From NCBI GenBank assembly GCA_030527765.1, contig JAUNAE010000038.1, forward strand, positions 1 to 18,413: a stretch of 18,413 bases of DNA, written 5' to 3'. This DNA is from Eubacteriales bacterium (GTDB taxonomy: Bacteria; Bacillota_A; Clostridia; Lachnospirales; Lachnospiraceae). The notes under the pieces were generated by a model. The model did not search any database, was not told where the DNA came from, and was given only the letters and a program-made list of their open reading frames with translations. This document shows positions 1 to 6,882 of this stretch, one piece after another. The translations under genes were made by a program, and so were the position numbers. The stretch's first letter is position 1. The number at the start of each line of letters is the position of its first letter.

Positions 1-615
1 ATCGCTTTGATTATGACTTTGACCCTGGCAGTACTTGGCGAAAAGCTGCATAAACTGGCGATGGAGTATTCCTCATTTTTCAACACATATTTGAACAATG
101 TGATTGTGGAGAGAAAACTGGTTACTTTTTTGAGTTTGTTTCTTGTGTTTATTTTGCTTTTTCGAGTGCTTCCCAACCGAAAGGCGACCTTCCGAAGTCA
201 GGTTCCGGGGGCATTGATTACGGCCGTTGCATGGATGACTTTCTCCTATGGTTTTTCCTATTATCTGGAGATTTTTCCGGGCTTCACCAGTATGTATGGA
301 AATATGGCAACTTTGATGATTGCCATGCTCTGGCTGTACATTATGATGAATCTGATGCTGTTTGGCGCAGAGGTCAACATTTATTTTGAAAAGGAATTCC
401 GGAAAATTGCGGCGATACTTCGCAAACGTAAGGCCGTCCGGACGGAGGAAAAGGAAAACAAACGAAGAATCAAAGAACAGGAACGTCAGAAAAAAAAGAC
501 ACTTTCCGAGAAAAAGAAACTCGCAAAGAAACGGGAAGAAGCACTGGAAATTTACGGGGAATATCTGGAAGCGGAGAGTGATCATCAGGAAGAAAAGGAG
601 TCTCAGGAAAAGTGA
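1..615 (+). CDS. YihY/BrkB family inner-membrane protein, C-terminal part (5' end outside window)
   Basis: The frame is open from the first base of the window, so this is the C-terminal ~200 residues of a longer protein. The visible part has three hydrophobic segments: one at the window edge, one at about residues 35-55, and one near the GNMATLMIAMLWLYIMMNLM stretch. The last runs into GAEVNIYFEK, the hallmark C-terminal motif of the YihY/BrkB (formerly 'RNase BN') family of polytopic membrane proteins. After it comes a ~70-residue, very Lys/Arg/Glu-rich tail that probably forms a cytoplasmic helix. The biochemical role of the family is not settled. The stop TGA (613-615) overlaps the ATG of the next gene by one base, so the two are probably translationally coupled. 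The family call is confident; the function is unknown. Confidence 0.85.
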   Translation: MALIMTLTLAVLGEKLHKLAMEYSSFFNTYLNNVIVERKLVTFLSLFLVFILLFRVLPNRKATFRSQVPGALITAVAWMTFSYGFSYYLEIFPGFTSMYGNMATLMIAMLWLYIMMNLMLFGAEVNIYFEKEFRKIAAILRKRKAVRTEEKENKRRIKEQERQKKKTLSEKKKLAKKREEALEIYGEYLEAESDHQEEKESQEK

Positions 616-1223
616 TGGATATTTATGTCCTTCGACATGGCATTACAGAATGGAACAAACTGAAAAAGATACAGGGAGTGGCAGACATTCCCCTGGCAGA
701 AGAGGGAATTGCCCTTGCAAAGGCTACAGGGAAAGCCCTGCGGGAGATACCTTTTGATCTTTGCTTTACCAGTCCGCTGATCCGTGCAAAGCAGACAGCG
801 CTTCTTGCACTGGAAGAGCGTAAGATCCCCTTGATTGAAGACAATCGAATTCAGGAAATCTGTTTTGGGGAACTGGAAGGAATTATTGCCAAAGATGAGG
901 AAGGAAATCTGATCGATCCAAGAATGGAACGATTTTTCCTGCATCCTATGGACTATGAGCGTCCAAAGGACGGAGAGAACATTCCGGATGTCCTGAAAAG
1001 GACAAGGGAGTTTTGGGAAGAGATGATTGCAGATCCTGCATTGCAGGACAAAACGATTTTGATATCTACACACGGCTGTGCGGCTCGTGCACTGCTTCAG
1101 AATCTTTACAAAGATCCGGAACATTTCTGGCATGGAAGCGTTCCGCCGAATTGTAGTGTGAGTCATGTGCAGGTTGTAGATGGACAGGCATCTTTTTGCT
1201 ATGAAGACCGGGTATTCGGGTGA
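615..1223 (+). CDS. Histidine phosphatase family protein (phosphoglycerate mutase-like)
   Basis: A protein of 202 residues beginning MDIYVLRHGITEWN. The RHG motif carries the phospho-accepting histidine of the histidine phosphatase superfamily (cobC/gpmB/PhoE-like branch). The second catalytic histidine lies in STHGCAARAL near residue 150, and a glutamate in ICFGELEG supplies the usual acid. Length and motif order match small-molecule phosphatases of this clan such as alpha-ribazole phosphatase or broad-specificity phosphatases; the substrate cannot be read from sequence. The start is taken at ATG 615; a GTG at 612 is in frame and would add one residue. AAGGAG at 595-600 is the nearest ribosome binding site. 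It overlaps the upstream membrane protein gene by one base, and its stop is 14 bases before the MotA-like gene. Confidence 0.9.
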   Translation: MDIYVLRHGITEWNKLKKIQGVADIPLAEEGIALAKATGKALREIPFDLCFTSPLIRAKQTALLALEERKIPLIEDNRIQEICFGELEGIIAKDEEGNLIDPRMERFFLHPMDYERPKDGENIPDVLKRTREFWEEMIADPALQDKTILISTHGCAARALLQNLYKDPEHFWHGSVPPNCSVSHVQVVDGQASFCYEDRVFG

Positions 1224-1237
1224 ACAGGAGGCGTATT

Positions 1238-2875
1238 ATGGGTAAAAAAATTCTAAACCTTCTGCTGTTTCTCGCAGTGACAGCAGGAGCAATTGTCATT
1301 ACATTGTTTGTAGGAAAAGATCAGCCCAGTGTTATGCTCTACAATTTCGTCTTTATGGGTATTATGGTTGCCCTGTATCTTGCGGGAATGTTCGGAGGAA
1401 TGTTCCGCATGGACGATCTGTCAGAAGCATTCAAACGGGCGACAGATGAGATCTCTTCGATTTTTAAAATTCCGGGCAAAGCGAAAGCGGAAGATCTGCA
1501 GGTTCTTGAGCAGGTGTTTGACAACAAATATCTGGACAAGAAACTGGAAGATTTTACAGATGCGATCAGCAAGACAGAAGAAGGCATCGGTGATGTGGAA
1601 GATTATATCAATGAAGAGGAACTGGATCTTCACATTCACAAAAGACTGCTGGAAATGATTCCGGATATTTTCACAAGTCTCGGTATTCTTGGAACATTTG
1701 TAGGTCTTGTATGGGGACTTAAAAATTTTCAGCCGAACAATTATGAGGTAATTACAAGTTCCGTGATGTCCCTGCTTGACGGAATCAAAGTGGCGTTCCT
1801 TACCTCAATTTATGGTATTGCTTTTTCGATTGTCTATTCCTATGGTATGAAGAGTGAGTACTCGGGAATGGCAGAGAATCTTCAGAGCTTTCTGAACCGT
1901 TTTCACAGCTATGTTATGCCGAATGCGGAGAATGAGTCCCGAAATCTTCTGATTGCAAGCCAGAAGATTCAGACAGATGCTATGAAGCAGATGGCTGAGC
2001 AGTTTTCTGTTCAGATGGCCGGAAGCTTTGAGAAGGTTATTACACCGACGTTCCAGAAGATGAACAATTCTCTGGATCTGCTTGTGTCTTCTGTGACCAA
2101 AGTGCAGACAGACGCTGTTCAGGAGATTCTGGAGGTATTCCTGGATGAGATGAAAGCATCCTTTAAGATGCAGTTCGATGATTTCAATGAGGCACTTGCC
2201 AATATGACAGCTGCCCAGAAACAGAACACGGAATACACAGCCGGTCTTTATCAGTCGCTCAGCCGCAAACTTGCAGAAAGCTATGATAAGCAGGATCGTG
2301 CGATGAGAGATACGGTGACACAGCTTGGCAATATTCAGACAAGATTCCTTCAGACGACCGGAAAAATCACGCAGGAGAATGCGGCGATTCAGAAACAGCA
2401 GCAGCAGGATTATGAGCATGTGGTTCAGTACATGAAAGATGCGGAACAGTCAGCGGCGAAATTCTGGGTTGCATGCAACCAGACGATGAAGCGTTATGTG
2501 GAAGCTGCTACTGAGGGCATGCAGACGGTGACGGCTGCAGGCAAGGGAGTGACAAATTCTCAGGAATCCTTCCAGAAAATCGCAGCAGACTTCCAGGTGA
2601 AGATGAAAGAATATGCAGAGTACCAGAAGAGATCTTATCGTACTATGGAGCAGGTTCAGCGTCTTCTGAACGATATTTCTGCAGTGGGAACCAAGGATGC
2701 ATATCTCACAGGTGGAAGAGAAGATTCCATTGCTCAGCAGAGAGCACTTGACAGTATTCAGCGAATGATGGAGGAACAGTACGAGAGCCAGCAGGCTGTG
2801 CTGAAAGAAATCTCAAAAAATCTTCGTGAAGCAAACAGAAATGCACAGAAGGGCAAATTCGGATTTCTGAAATAA
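1238..2875 (+). CDS. MotA/TolQ/ExbB-type proton channel protein with long cytoplasmic tail (ZorA-like)
   Basis: A protein of 545 residues. Start ATG 1238 is chosen because AGGAGG lies at 1226-1231; an in-frame GTG at 1220 lies upstream of that site. Predicted topology: TM1 about 5-25, TM2 about 32-53, a cytoplasmic segment to about 135, TM3 about 143-165 (IPDIFTSLGILGTFVGLVWG) and TM4 about 180-205 (LLDGIKVAFLTSIYGIAFS). The last two match the MotA/TolQ/ExbB channel signature. Residues ~210-545 form a long polar, Gln/Glu/Lys-rich, apparently helical tail without a recognisable enzyme domain. This four-TM-plus-tail plan is that of ZorA, the stator of the Zorya defence motor, rather than ~230-residue ExbB/TolQ. 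The partner gene follows 11 bases downstream. Family call is firm; the role is not known. No ZorC, ZorD or ZorE is adjacent. Confidence 0.85.
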   Translation: MGKKILNLLLFLAVTAGAIVITLFVGKDQPSVMLYNFVFMGIMVALYLAGMFGGMFRMDDLSEAFKRATDEISSIFKIPGKAKAEDLQVLEQVFDNKYLDKKLEDFTDAISKTEEGIGDVEDYINEEELDLHIHKRLLEMIPDIFTSLGILGTFVGLVWGLKNFQPNNYEVITSSVMSLLDGIKVAFLTSIYGIAFSIVYSYGMKSEYSGMAENLQSFLNRFHSYVMPNAENESRNLLIASQKIQTDAMKQMAEQFSVQMAGSFEKVITPTFQKMNNSLDLLVSSVTKVQTDAVQEILEVFLDEMKASFKMQFDDFNEALANMTAAQKQNTEYTAGLYQSLSRKLAESYDKQDRAMRDTVTQLGNIQTRFLQTTGKITQENAAIQKQQQQDYEHVVQYMKDAEQSAAKFWVACNQTMKRYVEAATEGMQTVTAAGKGVTNSQESFQKIAADFQVKMKEYAEYQKRSYRTMEQVQRLLNDISAVGTKDAYLTGGREDSIAQQRALDSIQRMMEEQYESQQAVLKEISKNLREANRNAQKGKFGFLK

Positions 2876-2886
2876 GAGGTGAGCGC

Positions 2887-3891
2887 ATGCGAAAAAGAAA
2901 AAAATCAGAAGATGGCGGTTTTAACGTCTGGCGTTCTTACTCTGATATGATGGCCGGTGTGCTGCTTCTGTTTGTCCTGATCATGTGTGTGACGTTGTTT
3001 CAGGCACAGAAGAGTTACAACGATACCATAAAAGAACGAGACGAAAAACTGGCTCTTCAGGAACAGTATACAGCAGAGATTCTTGCACAGCAGAATTCTC
3101 TGAATGAGAAAGACGATCAGCTGGCGAATCAGATTGAACAGATCAAAACACAGGACGAGCAGCTGGAAGAGCAGAAATCACTTCTCGCAGCTCTCGCAGC
3201 TCAGCTTTCAGAACAGGAGAAAACACTCGCGGCACAGCAGACAACGCTCAAGGAGCAGGAAACCGCTCTGAATGAGAAAACCCAGCTTCTTGCGGATCAG
3301 CAGCAGAAGATCGATAACATCATCGGTGTCAAAGCGGAGGTAGTAGAATCTCTCAAAAATGAATTTGCCGGAAATGATGTGAATGTCGATATCGACCCTC
3401 AGACCGGCGCGATGATTCTTGAGGCAAGCGTCTTATTTGATTATGATGCTGCGGACCTGACAGATGCAGGTAAGGCAGCCCTGGATCAGGTACTTCCGAC
3501 ATACTGTAAGGTACTTCTCCAGGAAAAATATCAGCAGTATCTTGCGGAAATCATTATTGTGGGGTACACCGATACCGATGGAGATTATGCATATAATCTG
3601 GCACTGTCTCAGCAGAGATCTCTTGCGGTTGCCCAGTATCTTCTGGACATGCAGGGAACCTATCTGTCAGATGCAGAGATCGGAGATTTGCAGAAATATC
3701 TTACAGTAAATGGTAATTCCATGGCGAATCCGATTCTGGATGCCAACGGAAACGTGGATAAGGATGCATCCCGTCGAGTGGAAGTAAAATTCCGGCTGAA
3801 AGACGATGAGATGATTCAGGAACTGAACAATATTATGACAGCTGAGAATAGCACAGAGGCATCTGCCGAAGAATCCAAAAAGGCAGAGTAG
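2887..3891 (+). CDS. MotB/OmpA-like motor partner with one TM, coiled-coil stalk and peptidoglycan-binding domain (ZorB-like)
   Basis: A protein of 334 residues. A short basic N-terminus is followed by one TM helix at about 19-40 (SDMMAGVLLLFVLIM). Asp20 sits at the cytoplasmic edge, where MotB, ExbD and ZorB carry their proton-relay aspartate. Residues ~43-150 form a heptad-patterned, Gln/Glu-rich coiled coil. Residues ~165-310 form an OmpA_C domain with VLFDYDAADLTDAG, VGYTDTDG near 225, a following YNLALSQQRSLAVAQYL helix, and RRVEVKF near 295; this fold binds peptidoglycan. The tail after 310 is acidic and low in complexity. GAGGTG at 2876-2881 precedes ATG 2887. Together with the upstream channel gene it should form a 5:2-type ion-driven motor anchored to the wall; that stoichiometry is taken from related motors, not seen here. 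Confidence 0.88.
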   Translation: MRKRKKSEDGGFNVWRSYSDMMAGVLLLFVLIMCVTLFQAQKSYNDTIKERDEKLALQEQYTAEILAQQNSLNEKDDQLANQIEQIKTQDEQLEEQKSLLAALAAQLSEQEKTLAAQQTTLKEQETALNEKTQLLADQQQKIDNIIGVKAEVVESLKNEFAGNDVNVDIDPQTGAMILEASVLFDYDAADLTDAGKAALDQVLPTYCKVLLQEKYQQYLAEIIIVGYTDTDGDYAYNLALSQQRSLAVAQYLLDMQGTYLSDAEIGDLQKYLTVNGNSMANPILDANGNVDKDASRRVEVKFRLKDDEMIQELNNIMTAENSTEASAEESKKAE

Positions 3892-3924
3892 TTCGTCAGG
3901 TGCAAAACAAAATACAGATAGATA

Positions 3925-3954
3925 CTCCGTTTTGGGCAGTGTTCCCGGACGGAG
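3925..3954 (+). promoter_or_regulatory. Stem-loop in the leader of the methionine aminopeptidase gene
   Basis: CTCCGT (3925-3930) pairs with ACGGAG (3949-3954), and an inner GGG (3934-3936) pairs with CCC (3944-3946). No T-run follows, so it is unlikely to be an intrinsic terminator. It lies 38 bases before the ATG of the aminopeptidase gene and may be an mRNA leader or processing structure. The function is unknown. Confidence 0.35.
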
Positions 3955-3992
3955 GATGTATTAATATCGGAATAAAGAAAGAGGACAGAACA

Positions 3993-4868
3993 ATGGCAAC
4001 GAAAATCGGCAGAAATGACCCTTGCTGGTGCAAGAGTGGAAGAAAGTACAAACAGTGTCACGAGGCCTTCGATCGAAAGCTGGATAATTTCCGCAACATG
4101 GGATATCTTGTTCCGGACAGAGAACTGATCAAAACTCCGGAGCAGATTGAAAAGATCAAGGAGAGCTGCAAAATTAATGTCGCGGTTCTGGATTATGTTG
4201 CAGAACATATTGGACCGGGCGTCACTACAGAGGAAGTGGATCGCTGGGTTCATGAACAGACCGTGAAACACGGAGGCATTCCGGCTCCTTTGAATTATGA
4301 AGGTTATCCGAAGAGTGTGTGCACTTCCATTGATGAAGTTGTCTGCCACGGAATTCCTTCGGAAGATATCGTTCTTAAGGAGGGAGACATTGTTAATGTG
4401 GATGTCTCTACTATTTATCAGGGATATTTCTCGGATTCTTCCAGAATGTTCTGTATTGGAAATGTAAGCGAAGAAAAAGAGAAACTTGTCCGTGTGACAA
4501 AGGAGTGTGTGGAAATCGGTCTCAAAGAAGTGAAGCCATGGACACCCATCGGCAATATGAGTCATGCGGTTCATGAGCATGCCATTCAGAACGGATACAC
4601 CGTTGTCAGACAGATTGGCGGACATGGAATCGGTCTGGAGTTTCATGAAGATCCGTGGGTTGGCTATACACAGCCTGCAGGCACAGGAATGATTCTTGTT
4701 CCGGGAATGATGTTTACCATCGAGCCTATGGTGAATATGGGATCGGATGAGATTTATACTGATGAGGTGGATGAGTGGACCGTAAGAACAGAAGACGGAC
4801 TTCCGTCTGCTCAGTGGGAGATTCAGGTTCTCGTGACAGAAGATGGTGCAGAAGTGATTTGCTGGTAA
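3993..4868 (+). CDS. map: Type I methionine aminopeptidase with N-terminal SEC-C zinc motif
   Basis: A 291-residue cytosolic enzyme that removes the initiator Met from nascent proteins. Start ATG 3993 is preferred, with GAGG at 3981-3984, because the protein then begins directly with the SEC-C-like motif RNDPCWCKSGRKYKQCH. This holds a CxC...CH zinc-binding set, also found at the SecA C-terminus, where it helps contact the ribosome or SecB. The catalytic pita-bread domain follows. Its metal ligands are the Asp in VNVDVS, the Asp in YFSDSS, His in GGHGIGLEFHEDP, Glu in FTIEPMV and Glu in SAQWEIQVLVTEDG. The usual His after the last Glu (FEH) is Ile here. An in-frame GTG at 3900 would add 31 residues of unconvincing sequence. 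It lies alone between the motor pair and the rplS promoter. Confidence 0.95.
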   Translation: MATKIGRNDPCWCKSGRKYKQCHEAFDRKLDNFRNMGYLVPDRELIKTPEQIEKIKESCKINVAVLDYVAEHIGPGVTTEEVDRWVHEQTVKHGGIPAPLNYEGYPKSVCTSIDEVVCHGIPSEDIVLKEGDIVNVDVSTIYQGYFSDSSRMFCIGNVSEEKEKLVRVTKECVEIGLKEVKPWTPIGNMSHAVHEHAIQNGYTVVRQIGGHGIGLEFHEDPWVGYTQPAGTGMILVPGMMFTIEPMVNMGSDEIYTDEVDEWTVRTEDGLPSAQWEIQVLVTEDGAEVICW

Positions 4869-4876
4869 AAAAGTGC

Positions 4877-4905
4877 TTGCAATCGATTTTGTTCTATTGT
4901 ATAAT
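4877..4905 (+). promoter_or_regulatory. Sigma-A-type promoter of rplS
   Basis: TTGCAA (-35, 4877-4882), a 17-base spacer, and a perfect TATAAT (-10, 4900-4905). Transcription should start near 4912, giving a ~75-base leader before rplS. It begins 8 bases after the map stop codon. Confidence 0.85.
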
Positions 4906-4911
4906 CTTAGC

Positions 4912-4986
4912 GTTGTAAAAAAGATGGTCCGCTTTTACCGTCATGGGTATTAAGAACATCCAAATTAATGATTAAGGAGAACAAAC
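4912..4986 (+). ncRNA. Probable ribosomal protein L19 leader (autoregulatory 5' UTR)
   Basis: The leader holds a short hairpin TGGGT (4944-4948)/ATCCA (4958-4962) around the loop ATTAAGAAC, enclosed by TCA (4941-4943)/TGA (4969-4971). A small stem GGT/ACC lies upstream. Firmicutes rplS genes are known to carry an L19 leader in this position that lets free L19 repress its own mRNA. Position and a compact hairpin fit that element; I could not match it to the covariance model. Confidence 0.5.
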
Positions 4987-5334
4987 ATGAACGAGATTAT
5001 CAAAAACATTGAAGCTGAACAGCTCAAAGCAGAAGTACCGGAGTTCCGTGTAGGAGATACCATCAAGGTTCACAACCTCATCAAAGAGGGTAACCGTGAG
5101 CGTGTCCAGATTTTCGAGGGTACTGTACTTAAGAAACAGGGCGGAAGCAACAGAGCTACTTTCACTGTAAGAAAAACTTCTAACGGTGTTGGCGTAGAGA
5201 AAACTTTCCCGCTTCATTCCCCACACGTAGTAAAAGTTGAGGTTGTTCGTTACGGTAAAGTTCGCCGTGCAAAACTGAACTACCTGAGAGATCGTGTAGG
5301 TAAAGCTGCTAAGGTTAAAGAGCGCGTAAAATAA
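4987..5334 (+). CDS. rplS: 50S ribosomal protein L19
   Basis: A 115-residue protein, the normal length for bL19, which sits at the 30S/50S interface of the ribosome. Diagnostic segments are [40 protein letters not shown] and a C-terminal [17 protein letters not shown]. The start ATG 4987 has AAGGAG at 4974-4979. It is the first gene after a near-consensus promoter and is followed by a terminator-like hairpin, so much of the transcript may end there and the downstream lepB-rbgA-rnhB genes may be read by partial read-through. Confidence 0.98.
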   Translation: MNEIIKNIEAEQLKAEVPEFRVGDTIKVHNLIKEGNRERVQIFEGTVLKKQGGSNRATFTVRKTSNGVGVEKTFPLHSPHVVKVEVVRYGKVRRAKLNYLRDRVGKAAKVKERVK

Positions 5335-5386
5335 TTTACCGTTTGCGGACTGCCGCAGAATAATCAATTTCATAAGTTTGGAGAGA

Positions 5387-5421
5387 AGGGACAATAACAT
5401 ATTTGCTATTGTCCCTCTTTT
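5387..5421 (+). terminator. Intrinsic terminator after rplS
   Basis: GGGACAATA (5388-5396) pairs perfectly with TATTGTCCC (5407-5415), with a 10-base loop and TCTTTT immediately after (5416-5421). It lies between rplS and the lepB homologue. It could act as a partial terminator that keeps L19 mRNA more abundant than the rest of the operon. Confidence 0.8.
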
Positions 5422-5435
5422 ACTAAGGATTTTAT

Positions 5436-6026
5436 ATGGAAGAGAAGAATTGGAAAGAACAGAATCCCCTTGTACAGGTGAAAGAAAAGATTGAGAGCAA
5501 TAAAAAAGTTCGCAATTTTCTCAGATTGCTGTTTGAACTTGCTGTTACCCTGGCATTTGCGGCTTTGTTTGCGATTGGAATGTTCCAGTCGGTTACAATG
5601 CAGGAGAGCGCTATGGAGCCGACCCTTTCTGTTGGAGATCGATTCTTCATCAACAAAGTGGTATACAAGTTTCAAGAGCCGAAGAGGGGAGATATTATCG
5701 TCTTTAAGACGAGTCTCAGTGATGATGCCGCCTGGCATATACAGCGTGTAATCGGCCTTCCCGGAGAGACCATTCAGATTGTGGAGGGAAAGGTGCGGAT
5801 TAATGGAACAGACCTTGAGGAGAGTTATCCGGAAATTACCAATCCGGGTTCGGCCCAGACAGCTGTTTCCCTGCAGGCAGGGGAGTACTTTGTACTGGGA
5901 GACAACCGAAACAACAGCGAGGACAGCCGATACAGCGATGTAGGGCTGATCCGTAAGAAATACATTATCGGCAAGCTTTGGTTTGTCTTATCTCCCGGGG
6001 AGAAGAGAGGTTTTCTGAAAGGATAA
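5436..6026 (+). CDS. Signal peptidase I (S26) homologue with the catalytic Ser/Lys dyad replaced
   Basis: A 196-residue protein with one N-terminal TM helix (about 27-50) and the folded domain outside. Family boxes are clear: AMEPTLSVGD (59-68), RGDIIVF (84-90), RVIGLPGE (104-111) and GDNRNNSEDSR (155-165). In active type I signal peptidases the first box reads S-M-x-P-T-L and the third is preceded by a catalytic Lys (for example VKRIIGLPGD in B. subtilis SipS). Here the Ser position is Ala59 (GCT, 5610-5612) and the Lys position is Gln103 (CAG, 5742-5744). Ser58 is one residue off and the S-to-GD spacing would then be wrong. The protein is therefore predicted to be inactive as a peptidase, although the fold is intact. 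Gene order rplS-lepB-rbgA is standard. RBS AAGGA at 5425-5429. Confidence 0.9.
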   Translation: MEEKNWKEQNPLVQVKEKIESNKKVRNFLRLLFELAVTLAFAALFAIGMFQSVTMQESAMEPTLSVGDRFFINKVVYKFQEPKRGDIIVFKTSLSDDAAWHIQRVIGLPGETIQIVEGKVRINGTDLEESYPEITNPGSAQTAVSLQAGEYFVLGDNRNNSEDSRYSDVGLIRKKYIIGKLWFVLSPGEKRGFLKG

Positions 6027-6033
6027 TTAAAAC

Positions 6034-6882
6034 ATGAACGTACAGTGGTATCCGGGTCATATGACCAAGGCCAGAAGACAGATGCAGGAAGATATCGGAT
6101 TGATTGATCTGATTATTGAGCTTGTGGATGCAAGAGTTCCTCTGTCCAGCCGTAATCCGGACATTGATGAACTTGGAAAAAATAAAGCTCGTATCATCCT
6201 CCTGAATAAAGCCGATCTGGCAGATGAGAGACAGAATGAGGCCTGGGTGGCTTATTTTAAAGAAAAAGGATATTATGTTGTCAAAGCTGATTCCAGAAGG
6301 AAGCCGGATATGAAGGCAATGCAGAGTGCTATTCGTGAAGCAAGCGCCGAAAAAAAAGCCCGGGATCTGAAGAGAGGAATTAAGAACCGCCCGGTAAGAG
6401 CCATGGTGGCAGGAATTCCGAACGTTGGTAAGTCTACCTTTATTAATACCTTTGCGGGGAAAGCCTGTGCAAAAACAGGAAATAAGCCGGGTGTAACAAA
6501 AGGAAAACAGTGGATTCGACTGAATAAGGAAGTGGAACTTCTGGATACTCCGGGAATTCTCTGGCCGAAGTTTGAAGATCAGGAAGTAGGACTCAGACTG
6601 GCATATGTAGGCGCGATTAAGGATGATGTGCTGAATGTAGAGGAACTGGCACTGAAACTGATCGATTTGCTGATTCGGAAATACCCGGGGCGCATCGCCG
6701 GCCGTTATGAGATTTCGGAGGAGCAGGATGCTCTTCATATTCTGGAAAGCATTGGAAGAGTAAGAGGATGTCTCAAAAAAGGAGAGGAAATCGATTACGC
6801 CAAAGCATCAAATGTGCTTTTTGAAGATTTTCGATCCGGAAGAATCGGCAAAATTACAGTGGAGTGGGCTGAAGAATTATGA
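6034..6882 (+). CDS. rbgA: Ribosome biogenesis GTPase RbgA (YlqF)
   Basis: A 282-residue circularly permuted GTPase. The G4 motif NKAD (58-61) comes before G1 GIPNVGKS (127-134) and G3 DTPG (171-174), the permuted order typical of YlqF/RbgA. It starts NVQWYPGHMTKARRQM, the family's N-terminal signature. RbgA helps late 50S subunit assembly in Firmicutes, including incorporation of proteins such as L16. The gene begins 8 bases after the lepB homologue, with AAAGGAT covering the preceding stop, and overlaps rnhB by ATGA. This is a confident assignment from motifs and neighbours. Confidence 0.96.
   Translation: MNVQWYPGHMTKARRQMQEDIGLIDLIIELVDARVPLSSRNPDIDELGKNKARIILLNKADLADERQNEAWVAYFKEKGYYVVKADSRRKPDMKAMQSAIREASAEKKARDLKRGIKNRPVRAMVAGIPNVGKSTFINTFAGKACAKTGNKPGVTKGKQWIRLNKEVELLDTPGILWPKFEDQEVGLRLAYVGAIKDDVLNVEELALKLIDLLIRKYPGRIAGRYEISEEQDALHILESIGRVRGCLKKGEEIDYAKASNVLFEDFRSGRIGKITVEWAEEL

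Noticed and set aside
1220..1237. GTG 1220 as start of the MotA-like gene
   Set aside because: The AGGAGG ribosome binding site lies after this codon and is correctly spaced for ATG 1238.
1..3891. A complete Zorya defence system
   Set aside because: Only ZorA/ZorB-like proteins are present. No ZorC, SNF2-like ZorD or HNH ZorE is adjacent; the following gene is methionine aminopeptidase.
3816..4646. 276-codon minus-strand frame opposite the aminopeptidase gene
   Set aside because: It is antisense to a gene with complete catalytic motifs, has no recognisable domain, and has the composition of a reverse-complement shadow.
5344..5357. Small hairpin TGCGG/CCGCA just after rplS
   Set aside because: Only five base pairs and no T-run; the terminator at 5387-5421 is far better.
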